Source: Vibrio variabilis
GTDB taxonomy: Bacteria > Pseudomonadota > Gammaproteobacteria > Enterobacterales > Vibrionaceae
Length of the DNA stretch: 64,000 nt
Assembly (NCBI RefSeq): GCF_003263785.1
Contig: NZ_JYJK01000007.1
Coordinates: forward strand, 1-64,000
Direction of reading: 5' to 3'
The notes under the pieces were generated by a model that worked only from the letters and a program-made list of their open reading frames with translations, was not told the origin of the DNA and searched no databases. Both the position numbers and the translations under genes were made by a program. Positions 1-9,125 of this stretch are shown one piece after another (the first letter of the stretch is position 1; every line of letters starts with the position of its first letter).

Positions 1-2
1 CA

Positions 3-377
3 TGTGCGGGTGACGTAGCGAAAGCATTCGGTGGCGGCGCAGACTTCGTCATGCTTGGCGGTATGCTAGCAGGTCACGAGCAATCTGGCGGCGAAGTGAT
101 TGAAAAAGATGGCGAGAAGTTCATGAAGTTCTACGGCATGTCTTCTCAGTCGGCAATGGATAAGCACTCTGGCGGCGTTGCAAACTACCGCGCAGCAGAA
201 GGTAAAACCGTTCTTCTGCCTTTCCGTGGTGATGTAAACAACACTATCCAAGACATCCTTGGCGGCGTTCGCTCTACTTGTACTTACGTAGGTGCAGCTA
301 AGCTTAAAGAGCTTACTAAGCGTACTACGTTCATCCGTGTGCAAGAGCAAGAGAACAACGTGTTTGGTAAAGAGTAA
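3..377 (+). CDS. guaC: GMP reductase, C-terminal part (cut by window edge)
   Basis: GMP reductase converts GMP to IMP with NADPH in cytoplasmic purine salvage. Only the last 124 residues are visible; the reading frame enters from the left edge at base 3. The [20 protein letters not shown] segment, the later GMSSQSAM stretch and the [10 protein letters not shown] / [12 protein letters not shown] segments are characteristic of the IMPDH/GMPR barrel C-terminus in enterobacterial and Vibrio GuaC. The stop codon is at 375-377. The gene matters for context because guaC is a documented attachment gene for I-F3 Tn7-like transposons, and a transposon-like end begins 24 bp after the stop. Confidence 0.93.
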   Translation, partial: CAGDVAKAFGGGADFVMLGGMLAGHEQSGGEVIEKDGEKFMKFYGMSSQSAMDKHSGGVANYRAAEGKTVLLPFRGDVNNTIQDILGGVRSTCTYVGAAKLKELTKRTTFIRVQEQENNVFGKE

Positions 378-400
378 GTCTCTACTTCAACAAACATTTG

Positions 401-441
401 TGTAAAAACAACTAAACGTTGACACAACCACAAACTGATAA
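401..441 (+). repeat. Tn7-like end proximal to guaC (two TnsB-like sites)
   Basis: The sequence begins TGTAAAAACAAC and holds two overlapping sites, ACAACTAAACGTTGACA (408-424) and ACAACCACAAACTGATAA (424-441). The second matches the repeat unit seen four times, inverted, at 18631-18728. The same first 12 bases recur exactly at 18741-18752. Position immediately after guaC fits the guaC-proximal (right) end of an I-F3 type Tn7-like element. Confidence 0.6.
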
Positions 442-499
442 ATGCCTCTTCACGCTACGAGTTTTCGAACCTCTGGCTAGTCCGTGAAGGGGCATTTTT
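440..499 (+). terminator. Rho-independent terminator after guaC
   Basis: A 15-bp stem (AAATGCCTCTTCACG at 440-454 with CGTGAAGGGGCATTT at 483-497, one G-U pair) encloses a 28-nt loop and is followed by a T run. It would stop guaC transcripts. It lies just inside the proposed element end, so either it belongs to the element or it is the native guaC terminator, which would argue against the 401 boundary. Confidence 0.8.
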
Positions 500-658
500 G
501 TATTTATACAATCCTTTTCTCTCATCTAATACAAAGTAGAACCTTTCTTTATACATAACTATCACTTATCTAACGAATAGCTAATCCCTCCTACAACGCC
601 TATTACTCTGCGCGCATAATGCCCTCAATCCAAGTTATCTGATGCGCATCTTACCTTT

Positions 659-1479
659 ATGAAACTGAGCCTGCTTGTAAAAGAACCTCTTTGCCATTTT
701 TTGGCTATCTCTGCGTTGCTATTTGTTGTTTATGACCAAGTAGCGCCAGAGCCAGTTGCACCCAGTGAAAGCATAACTATCAGTGATGCACGAATCGAGC
801 AGATGTATAACCGATTCGAGAAGCTTTGGCATCGTCCACCGTCTGATATCGAAATGACAGGACTCATTGATGATTACCTGTTGGATGAGATCTACGCATT
901 AGAGGCCCGAGAGCTTGGCTTGGACAAAGGGGATGGCGTGATCAAGAAGCGGTTGCGCCAAAAAATGGAGTTTATGCTGTTCGATATTGCAGGTGCGGTA
1001 CCGCCCAAGAAGCATGAGCTGCAAGAGTACCTTGAGCACAACGCTGAGCGTTACACCATTCCTGAGTCCTACGATTTAGAGGTGATTAGTCTGGATAAAG
1101 ACGCGTCCGTAGCTGAGAAAAAGGCCTTTAAAGATCTGACCCGTAGTGTTGATGATAACAGTGATTTTTACGGGTATCGCTCTTACCAAAGATTCTCCGA
1201 CGCCCCCGCAATTGGGTAGTGCGCCATTATGGTCAGCAGATTGTAGATGATGCAGATACCGGTGCTTGGGACTGGACTGGGCCTTATGAGCATGATGGCG
1301 TGATGCATTTAGTACGCGTTCTCAAGTTTACTCCCGAGCTATTGCCTCCACTAGAGGATATTGAAGGCAAAGTCTTTATGGACTGGCGTCAAGAGCACAA
1401 TTTAGCGTTTAAGCGTGATTATGAACAGCAGCTATTGGAGCAGTACCGAAGTAGTGCATTTGAAGGGGATGCCGAATGA
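659..1479 (+). CDS. PpiC/parvulin-like peptidyl-prolyl isomerase, frameshifted
   Basis: The N-terminus has a membrane/signal segment (about residues 11-26) followed by a SurA/PpiD-like helical region containing ITISDARIEQMYNRFEKLWH and DDYLLDEIYALEARELGLD. The frame is lost near 1195-1220 (at a run of five C) and resumes in another frame with DDADTGAWDWTGPYEHDGVM and LVRVLKF, typical of the end of a parvulin domain. More than one indel may be involved here. A periplasmic, membrane-anchored rotamase is likely. It is the first gene of a module: the HupE gene start overlaps its end by 11 bp, so the two are probably translationally coupled. Confidence 0.6.
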
Positions 1480-2491
1480 TTTCGCGAAGAGTAAAGCGCT
1501 GGTTAGCTTTATATGGCTTGTCGCTTTAACACTAATCTCTGCTTCTTTAGCACAGGCTGACGATATGCGTCCAACCTCGTTAACAATACAAGCTACCGAT
1601 GAAACAACGAGCGAGGTGATATTTAAGGTACCTGCTGCTGGCGGCAGAGTAATCAATCTAGGCGTCGCATTTGGCTCTGATACCAAAAATGTTTCGGTCA
1701 AAAACAACTACTTCACGGCAGATGCTTACGTCCAAACTTGGAATATTAGCCGTGAGGGCAGCCTTGCTGGGCTTGAAATCTCTATTGACGGATTGGAGCG
1801 AAACTCTGCTGATGTTTTATTGCGTGCCGTTGACCTAGAGGGAAACACGCAAACCAAAGTGCTTAATGTAGAGCAGCCGGATTATGTATTGCCGAGTCAA
1901 CTGAGTGCTCAAGGCGCTTTCGTGACCTATGTGAAAATTGGTATCGATCATATATTGGTTGGACTTGACCACTTGCTGTTTGTTTCTTGTTTAATCTTTA
2001 TCTCTGCTACCCGACGAAAGCTATTGCAAACCATAACTGGTTTCACCGTTGCTCATTCGATCACCTTAATTTTGGCCACGACAGGTCAGCTAGACCTACC
2101 CATAGTGCCGGTCGAGGCCGTTATTGCACTCAGCATAGTGTTTCTCGCTTGGGAAATTGCCAAGGATAAGCGGGATAGCTTGAGCTTGAAGCATCCTGTA
2201 TTGGTCTCATCAAGTTTTGGCTTATTACACGGTTTCGGTTTTGCCACCGTTCTGAGTGATATAGGACTGCCTCAGGATGACAAGTTTGTTGCGCTCGCTG
2301 CGTTTAACGTGGGCGTCGAAATTGGCCAGCTAATGTTTGTAGGTGTGGCCTGCTCTCTATTTATCTTACTTGGAAAAGTCTATCAGTGCTGCAACAAGCA
2401 GTCACTCCGCCTGTATGTGAGTTACGGATGCGGTGTCGTCGCTATGTTCTGGCTTTTCGAACGTCTTTCTGCATTTCCAGTTGGTGTTTAA
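1469..2491 (+). CDS. HupE/UreJ-2 family membrane protein with periplasmic N-domain
   Basis: The product has 340 residues from the ATG at 1469, preceded by GAAGGGG; upstream in-frame starts lack a ribosome binding site. A signal peptide (cut near ASLAQA-DD) and a ~130-residue extracytoplasmic beta-rich domain precede a multi-helix membrane domain with GLDHLLF, FTVAHSITL, GLLHGFGFATV and FNVGVEIGQ. These motifs identify the HupE_UreJ_2 family. HupE relatives are linked to nickel/cobalt uptake, but this subfamily has no defined substrate. The conserved His of the LDH, AHS and LHG motifs are present. It sits between the PPIase and the DUF3604 gene on the same strand, probably in one operon. Confidence 0.8.
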   Translation: MPNDFAKSKALVSFIWLVALTLISASLAQADDMRPTSLTIQATDETTSEVIFKVPAAGGRVINLGVAFGSDTKNVSVKNNYFTADAYVQTWNISREGSLAGLEISIDGLERNSADVLLRAVDLEGNTQTKVLNVEQPDYVLPSQLSAQGAFVTYVKIGIDHILVGLDHLLFVSCLIFISATRRKLLQTITGFTVAHSITLILATTGQLDLPIVPVEAVIALSIVFLAWEIAKDKRDSLSLKHPVLVSSSFGLLHGFGFATVLSDIGLPQDDKFVALAAFNVGVEIGQLMFVGVACSLFILLGKVYQCCNKQSLRLYVSYGCGVVAMFWLFERLSAFPVGV

Positions 2492-2536
2492 CTGCAAACA
2501 TCAATCACTACAAGCACAACTCTTTGGAGTATTATT

Positions 2537-4411
2537 ATGAAAATCAGCAAACTTGCAGCTCTAGTGTGCCTAGGTTGCATGTCAACGGCAGCGTTCAGTG
2601 GAGATAGTGACGAGTTTTCTCCTTACGTTGACTCTAGACCGAATAACGTTTATTTCGGTGATACCCACCTGCATACGAGCTATTCGACGGATGCGGGCCT
2701 CATTGCCAACCGTTTAGGACCGGAAGAAGCCTATCGTTTCGCACGTGGTGAAGAAGTAACCTCTAGTATGGGGGTGAGAGCAAGACTGCATAAGCCTTTG
2801 GATTTCCTTGTCGTCTCTGATCACGCGGAAAACTTGGGGCTTTCTGTACTGATAGAAGAATCCAACCCAGAGCTACTCAAAAGCAAATGGGGAAAGATGA
2901 TTCATGATGTCGCCAAAAAAGGCGACGCGCGCTCACTGACGATGGCCTACGACCAGTGGACGAAAGTTTTGATGGCGCTAGATGATCCGCTAAAAGATCA
3001 ATCGAACCTAGCAAAAGTAATGTGGCAACGTTCAACGGAAGCGGCTGAGAAATATAACGAGCCAGGTCTGTTCACGACCTTGATCGGTTTTGAGTGGACA
3101 CTGCAAGAAAAGGGTAACAACCTTCACCGCAATGTCATTTTCCGAGACGGCAAAGATAAAGCTGACCAAATTATTCCGCTTTCTCAGTATGACGCCCAAG
3201 ATCCAGAGAAACTTTGGGACTGGATGGAGGCATATGAAGAAAATACAGGCGGTAAACTGCTAGCTATCCCACACAATGGTAACTTATCAAATGGTTTGAT
3301 GTTCGATGATGTCACCATGACGGAGCAAAAACCCATTGACAGAGAGTACGCGGAACGCCGCATGCGCTGGGAGCCTCTGTATGAGGTGACACAGATGAAA
3401 GGTGATAGCGAAGCACACCCAATGCTATCGCCCGATGATGAATTTGCTGACTTTGAAACTCTCGATAAAGGAAGTTTTGGCGCCGCAGGCAAGACCAAAG
3501 ACATGTTGCCAAAGGAATACGCTCGGGAAGCATACAAGCGTGGTTTGGAGTATCAAGAGAAGCTCGGAGCAAACCCGTTCAAGTTTGGCATGGTTGGTTC
3601 AACCGACTCTCATACCGGCCTGGCTACAGCTGAAGAGAACAACTACTTTGGTAAGGTGAGTCTGTTTGAGCCAGTGAAAACCCTAACAATGCGTTACGAC
3701 GAGGTCATTACTGGACGCGCTGGCGAAGATAAGATCAAACAATACGCGAACCAAATTTCAGGTTCTGGTCTGGCTGCTGTTTGGGCAAGGGAGAACACCC
3801 GTGAAGCAATCTGGGATGCGATGTCACGCAAGGAGACGTATGCGACAACCGGCACTCGTATGCGCGTGCGTGTATTCGGCGGTTTTGATTTTACCGATGC
3901 CGATCTCACGCGTTCTGATTTTGTTGATTATGCCTATGAGAACGGCGTACCAATGGGTGGAGATCTAACCTACAACCGTGAAGCGCCGGGCTTCTTGATC
4001 CAAGCGAGCCGTGATGAAGATGGTGCCAACCTAGATCGTATTCAAGTAGTAAAGGGATGGGTCGACGAGCAGGGTGAATCTCATGAGCGTATCTATGATG
4101 TCGCTTTATCTGATGGTCGTGAGATTGATGAAAATGGTCGCAGCACTCAGCCTGTGGGCAATACGGTAGATATTGAGAACGCCACTTATACCAATGACAT
4201 TGGTGAGCATTCACTAGAAACGTTTTGGAAGGATCCAGACTTTAATCCTGATGAAAATGCGTTTTACTACGTTCGCGTTTTGGAAATACCAACGCCACGC
4301 TGGACAACCTACGATGCGAAGTTTTTTGGTGTAGATATTCCTGAGAATGTCGCACCGACAATTCAAGAGCGCGCATACACATCGCCAATTTGGTATTCAA
4401 AAAATTCGTAA
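2537..4411 (+). CDS. DUF3604 protein, secreted PHP-like metal hydrolase
   Basis: The product has 624 residues. The first ~21 form a Sec signal peptide (cut near AAFS-G). PHP-type metal-binding motifs follow: GDTHLHTSYSTDA at about 42-54, VVSDHAE at about 91-97, IPHNGNLSNG near 235 and GSTDSHTGLA near 355. This is the DUF3604 family, whose reaction is not established; the motif set suggests a metal-dependent phosphoesterase-like fold acting in the periplasm. An upstream TTTGGAG gives a good ribosome binding site. The coupling to three HupE-type proteins and a PPIase suggests metal supply or membrane transport linked to its activity. Confidence 0.85.
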   Translation: MKISKLAALVCLGCMSTAAFSGDSDEFSPYVDSRPNNVYFGDTHLHTSYSTDAGLIANRLGPEEAYRFARGEEVTSSMGVRARLHKPLDFLVVSDHAENLGLSVLIEESNPELLKSKWGKMIHDVAKKGDARSLTMAYDQWTKVLMALDDPLKDQSNLAKVMWQRSTEAAEKYNEPGLFTTLIGFEWTLQEKGNNLHRNVIFRDGKDKADQIIPLSQYDAQDPEKLWDWMEAYEENTGGKLLAIPHNGNLSNGLMFDDVTMTEQKPIDREYAERRMRWEPLYEVTQMKGDSEAHPMLSPDDEFADFETLDKGSFGAAGKTKDMLPKEYAREAYKRGLEYQEKLGANPFKFGMVGSTDSHTGLATAEENNYFGKVSLFEPVKTLTMRYDEVITGRAGEDKIKQYANQISGSGLAAVWARENTREAIWDAMSRKETYATTGTRMRVRVFGGFDFTDADLTRSDFVDYAYENGVPMGGDLTYNREAPGFLIQASRDEDGANLDRIQVVKGWVDEQGESHERIYDVALSDGREIDENGRSTQPVGNTVDIENATYTNDIGEHSLETFWKDPDFNPDENAFYYVRVLEIPTPRWTTYDAKFFGVDIPENVAPTIQERAYTSPIWYSKNS

Positions 4412-4514
4412 CGCTTTTTTATTTCGAGCTGAACAGGGATGCAACCAGTTCGTTATAGCACATGGATGTGCATATGAGGCAGCGCTTGTTGCCTCTTATT
4501 TTTGAGGTCATCCC

Positions 4515-5107
4515 GTGTCAAAAAAAATCAGATTACTTCCTCTTTTTAGCCTGTTGATGCCGATGTTTAGCTACGCTCATGGCGGTCACGATATATCAGG
4601 TACCGCATCGGGCTTCTTCAGCGGCTTTTTACACCCATTTTATGGTGCCGACCATATGATTGCCATGGTTGCCGTTGGTCTTTGGGGGCATTTCTAGGTC
4701 GTCCAGCAATTTGGCTTTTACCAATTGTTTTTCCCGTCGTGATGGCCTTTGGTGGTGTACTGGGCATAGTTGGTGTGCCGCTGCCAGGTGTTGAACTTTC
4801 TATCGCTATATCGGGCACAGTATTGGGAGCGATGGTTTTCTTGGGGGCACGACCGCCTCTCTATGTGGCCGCTATTCTTGTGGGTTACTTTGCTATTTTC
4901 CATGGTTTTGCTCACGGTGATGAGTTGGTGAATGCCAAACAAGCACTCAGTTACTGTTTAGGGTTTGTACTCTCTACAGGGCTACTTCACTTGAATGGCA
5001 TTTGTCTGGGTTTCTTAGTTAAGTGGCCATGGGGTGTGACAGTCACTAAGGTCGGGGGCTTGATGATTAGTGCAACAGGCTTTTTATACTTAGTAGGAGT
5101 GATGTAG
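4515..5107 (+). CDS. HupE/UreJ family protein (frameshift at a G run)
   Basis: The start is GTG at 4515. The signal peptide ends near SYAHGGHD, and the metal-ligand-like HGGHD and HPFYGADHMIAMVAVGLWG motifs are typical of HupE. The frame breaks at 4681-4685 (GGGGG). One extra G joins GLWG to AFLGRPAIWLLPIVFP in the next frame, giving one ~197-residue protein with six predicted helices and FHGFAHGDE near its middle. The downstream gene starts with GTG at 5107, overlapping the stop by one base. The likely role is Ni/Co-type cation permease or accessory protein in the inner membrane. Confidence 0.8.
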
Positions 5108-5753
5108 TGGTGGCGGTTGTTGAAAAGTGCGGCCGAATTAACCGCATAATCCGATCGCTAGGTTGCTTGATTTCTATCTTATATTCAGCGAGTTCTTCTG
5201 CGCATGCACCGATAGAAGGCGTTGGCTATTTCTACAATGGCATCTTGCATCCATTTCTCGTACCGCCGCACTTTTTATTGATCGCGGTCTTGGGGTTGTA
5301 TATGGGCCAAAAAGGCATCCAACACACCAAGTGGATTTTCAATGCGTTCATATTAGGCAACCTTATTGGCCTTGTTATTGCTTACATTTTCGCGCGCGAC
5401 GGAATCCAATCGATTTTTCTCATCGTTGCTGCAGTTGTAGGGGTTCTAGTGTGCGCAAACCAATCGCTCCCACATCCGATTATGTTGATTTTGACTTTTG
5501 TGATGGGCTATATACCGGCTCTGATTCCATGCTTGATGGAGTGGCGGGACGGGACCTTGTCATCGCTTTGGTAGGTTGCGCCATTGGTGTGCTCCTCCTT
5601 CTGCTTTATGGGCTGGGTTTGGCGGACTATTTAAAGTCTGGTGCTGAATGGAAACCCATCTTGGTCCGCGTTCTGGGATCATGGGTAGTGGCCGTAGCGG
5701 TATTGGTGATTGTTTTGAACGCCTATTCACCCTCGATGAGTAACGCTCTGTAA
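5107..5753 (+). CDS. HupE-like membrane protein (frameshift)
   Basis: A GTG start at 5107 overlaps the preceding stop. The protein begins with a signal segment ending SSAHAPIEG, then FYNGILHPFLVPPHFLLIAV, echoing the H-G-x-x-HPF-x(2)-x(2)-H pattern of HupE, so it is a divergent paralogue of the previous gene. Frame 1 continues to 5574. The frame ending at 5753 contains DSMLDGVAGRDLVIALVG and a clear run of hydrophobic helices. The switch is near 5520, where one added G gives YIPGSDSMLDG. The restored length is about 215 residues. It is the third HupE-related gene in 4.3 kb. Confidence 0.68.
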
Positions 5754-5768
5754 TATCTTGTTGTTTTT

Positions 5769-7379
5769 ATGGATGTATTATCAATGATCGAAGAAAGGGC
5801 ACAGCAGTTGCTTAACCGCTCTAAAGTGGTGCAAGACCGGATAAAACTCAGCGTCTTAGTTGGCATTGTGCTAGTTGGAATGCTGTTTCGCTCGTTTTTG
5901 CTCACTACAGAATCACAGTTAGACCCCAAAACCACACTTAATATCAGCGGGCCGTGGGAATTTACCTCTATTGAGCCAGCCAAACATGGGTACATTTATA
6001 CCCGTATGCAAGTCATCGAGACTCTGCTTGATGTCGACAAGCAAGGGGATTAATCCCGCTCTGGCGAGTCAGTGGCACGTATCTGAAGATGGCCTGATGT
6101 GGACCTTTGAGCTTAGGTCTGATGTGTTGTTTCATGATTCAACTCAGCTTTCTGCACAAGATGTAAAGATATCACTAGAGGCCGCATGGGCGACACATGG
6201 GACATTAAAACGTGCCCCTATCGCTGGTATATATGCCACAGAATTACAGCAAGTTAAGATCCGCCTAAACCGACCTTTTCCTATGTTAGGGATGGTATTG
6301 GCCAGTTATTCTAATGCGATATTGAGCCGTAACGCCTTTGACTCTGAAGGAGCGGTACGTCAGCTCATAGGCACTGGGCCTTTCAAACTGCATACATTTG
6401 CCCCTCCACATAAGGTGGTGGTTGAACGATTTGACAACTATTGGGGACAGGTTGCATCAATCGAGCATGCCACTTACCTCACAGGACACCGAGCGGAGAG
6501 CCGAGTCTTACAGGCCAAATCTGGGGAAGCTGATATTGTTTTTACCATAGACCCGTCAACCTTTTCTCAACTGAGAACCGAACCTACGGTCAATATTGTC
6601 TCTCAATCTATCCCCAGAACACTGTTGCTAAAGCTGAATAGTGGTCATGAGTTTCTTGATTCAGTAGAAACCAGAAACGCACTGAGTTTAGCTATTAACC
6701 GTGAAGGAATTGCCAGACAAGTACTGCATGATAGCGATATGGCCTCCGATCAACTTTTGCCGAATAGCTTCCCCAAATGGCACATGAAAGATAGGTCTAA
6801 TACACCCCAAAACATAGAGTTATCTATAGATCTTTTAGAAAAGCAAGGTTGGCTACTTAACGCAAAAGGGATGAGAGAGCGTGATGGCAAACTGTTTGAA
6901 CTTACGCTGCTGACTTATGCCGACAGGCTGAGTTAACAGCTGTCGCAACCGCTATTCAGGCTCAGTGGGCAAAAATCGGTGTAAAGCTAAACGTGAATGT
7001 CACTAACTCAAGCATGATACCAGCGGGGCATCAGGATGGATCGTTACAGGTTGCGCTGAGTGCTAGAAATTACGGCTTCTTAGCCGATCCATTAACGACG
7101 ATCCTAGAAGACTATGCTAATGGCGGTGGTGATTGGGGAGCAATGAATTGGCGTGATAACTCTATGGATAACCTAGAGAAAGTAAGCCAGAGTGTCGCAC
7201 CAGATGTTGCCCATATTCAAAGTGCCGTAGAGGCCGTCTATCTTCAGAAACCGGTTATTCCAGTGGCTCATTATAAACAAAACATAGCTGTTAATGAGCG
7301 GGTGAGAGGTTTTGTCTTTGACCCCTATGAACGTAGCTATTATCTCAACCAAATGACTCTGGTGAACGTAGATGATTAA
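5769..7379 (+). CDS. Opp/Nik-type ABC transporter substrate-binding protein, membrane-anchored (two frameshifts)
   Basis: This is an SBP_bac_5 family protein in three reading frames. Features are a single transmembrane anchor at about residues 28-46 instead of a lipobox, WHVSEDGLMWTFELRSDV (the family signature), IGTGPFKLHTFAPPHKVVVE, and an end matching the second lobe (RGFVFDPYERSYY). Frame breaks lie at about 6048 (GGGG, probably one G too many) and about 6927 (one base missing; then AELTAVATAIQAQWAKIG resumes). Restored length is ~535 residues, normal for the family. Its end overlaps the first permease by 8 bp. Ligands of this family are peptides, nickel-chelates or sugars; none can be assigned here. 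Confidence 0.75.
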
Positions 7380-8337
7380 AACAAAACAGACAACCTTATG
7401 GTTGATTTTGCGAGCACGACTGATACAGCTTATCAGTGTGATGTTCGGCGTCGGTGTCGTTTCATTTGTCATGATGCGCAGTCTACCCGGCGATATGGCC
7501 TTCAGGATTGCTGCTGGTCGATATGGACAGGACAACGTCTCCGCAGAAGCCGCATTAATAGTAAGCAAGGAGCTGGGTACAAACGATGCGCCGGTGATGA
7601 GTTTAATGTCATGGTTTGGCGATCTATTAATGTTCAATCTTGGTGATTCACTAGTGAGTGGTGAGCCTGTCTGGGACATGGTCTGGCACCAGTTAGGGCA
7701 CTCTTTAGTGCTGGCAATTGCTGGAATAGCCATCTCACTCGCCATTGCCATTCCATTAGGTATTGCGAGTGCACATTTTTTAGGCTGGTTCAATCGCATC
7801 GTCTCGTGGCTTTCTATCTCTATAAAGGCGGTACCTATCTTTGTCATAGGGATTGTGTTGATCGTGCTGTTTTCTATTCATTTGCAACTATTTCCAGTTG
7901 CAGGGTTTGGTCACTGGCGTTATTTGGTCTTGCCTGCGATGGCATTGGGTATCAGTTTGGCAGCGGTCTCCAATAGAGTTGTCTATACCAATACCAAATC
8001 GGTATTGTTGAGTTCGTATTATCAGTTTGCTCAAATAAAAGGTTTAAGACCAAGTCGGGCGTTCGTAAATCATGGCATTCGCAATCTATCGCTTCCAGTT
8101 GTGGCCTTTGTTGGTATTCAGTTTGTACAGGTCATTGAAGGCATTGTAATGATTGAATCGTTGTTTAGCTGGCCGGGAATTGGTCACGGATTAGCCCACG
8201 CTATTTTTGCGCGCGATATCCCTGTTATTCAAGGTAGTGCATTAATGATGGGAGCGATGTTCGTATTGTTAAACACCCTCACAGATATTGCCATCTATCT
8301 AATCGATTCAAGAGGTGATGATTCGTGTTACTACTAA
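7372..8337 (+). CDS. ABC transporter permease, DppB/NikB type
   Basis: The product has 321 residues and about six helices. The N-terminal LISVMFGVGVVSFVMMRSLPGD is the classic start of DppB/OppB permeases, and the EAA-like loop appears as YYQFAQIKGLRPSRAFVNHG. The end has FSWPGIGHGLAHAIFARD followed by a conserved IQGSALMMGA helix. It overlaps both neighbours (SBP and second permease), so translation is probably coupled. It forms the inner-membrane channel with the next gene. Confidence 0.9.
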   Translation: MIKTKQTTLWLILRARLIQLISVMFGVGVVSFVMMRSLPGDMAFRIAAGRYGQDNVSAEAALIVSKELGTNDAPVMSLMSWFGDLLMFNLGDSLVSGEPVWDMVWHQLGHSLVLAIAGIAISLAIAIPLGIASAHFLGWFNRIVSWLSISIKAVPIFVIGIVLIVLFSIHLQLFPVAGFGHWRYLVLPAMALGISLAAVSNRVVYTNTKSVLLSSYYQFAQIKGLRPSRAFVNHGIRNLSLPVVAFVGIQFVQVIEGIVMIESLFSWPGIGHGLAHAIFARDIPVIQGSALMMGAMFVLLNTLTDIAIYLIDSRGDDSCYY

Positions 8338-9125
8338 AGCGCAATCAATACATTGGCATCGGGTTATTAAGCTTACTCTTTATCTCAGCACTCACTGTTT
8401 CTTGGAGCACACCGATAAAAGGCAGTGTTCAAGATCTGTCAAACGCGTTGGCAATGCCGAGTTCTGCTCATTGGCTTGGCACAGACCAATATGGCAGAAG
8501 CATGGTGGTGAGACTATCTGAAGCCATTACTCTGTCGTTCGGCTTAGCACTCATCTGTATGTTGACGTCGTCAATAATCGGCACTGGGTTAGGGACTTTA
8601 GCGGCTTGGCAAGGTAAGCGATTAGAGCAACTCCTTGATGTGGTCTCCAACATATTGCTCGCAATGCCAGCGTTAGTTGTGGTGTTGCTGTTGTCAGCAA
8701 TATTTCCGGGATCATTTGTCGCTATCTACGTGGCCATTGCGATGGTGCAATGGATTGAATACTACCGTGTGGTGAAAAGTCGCTCTCGTATTGTGCTAGC
8801 GAGCAGTCGTGTTGAAGCCTCAAAAATGCTTGGTTTCTCGAACCTGTATGTGCTGCGACGTCATGTGTGGCCAGAGATAGCGGGTACAGTGTTGACCTTA
8901 GCTGCATTTGGTGGGGCAAACGCCGTGCTGATGATGGCAACTCTTGGGTTTGTCTATGTCGGTTTGCAGCCACCCATTGCCGAGCTGGGATTGATGAGCG
9001 TAGAGCTCTTTCCTTATTACGAACAAGCACCCTGGTTGCTAATACAACCTCTCATCGTTATCTCACTATTAGTGTTAGGTTTTCATCTTATTGCAGGAGA
9101 GACAACTAGTGAAACTGAGTACTAG
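8325..9125 (+). CDS. ABC transporter permease, DppC/NikC type
   Basis: GTG start at 8325, 13 bp inside the previous gene; 266 residues. The HWLGTDQYGRSMVVRL motif near residue 47-62 is the hallmark of DppC/OppC-type permeases. The cytoplasmic coupling loop is VEASKMLGFSNLYVLRRHVW. It ends LIAGETTSETEY and overlaps the ATPase start at 9109. It is the partner of the preceding permease. Confidence 0.9.
   Translation: MLLLKRNQYIGIGLLSLLFISALTVSWSTPIKGSVQDLSNALAMPSSAHWLGTDQYGRSMVVRLSEAITLSFGLALICMLTSSIIGTGLGTLAAWQGKRLEQLLDVVSNILLAMPALVVVLLLSAIFPGSFVAIYVAIAMVQWIEYYRVVKSRSRIVLASSRVEASKMLGFSNLYVLRRHVWPEIAGTVLTLAAFGGANAVLMMATLGFVYVGLQPPIAELGLMSVELFPYYEQAPWLLIQPLIVISLLVLGFHLIAGETTSETEY

Noticed and set aside
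381..400. TTCAACAAAC shared by the guaC flank (386) and the transposon junction (18729) as proof of a target-site duplication
   Set aside because: The match is 10 bp and off-register with the proposed ends; the 5-mers directly flanking the ends differ. It may be coincidence or the result of later recombination.
5163..5753. Full 196-residue open frame as a separate gene
   Set aside because: Its first two thirds are a shadow of the HupE-like frame; only the last part from about 5520 is coding, as the frameshifted end of that gene.
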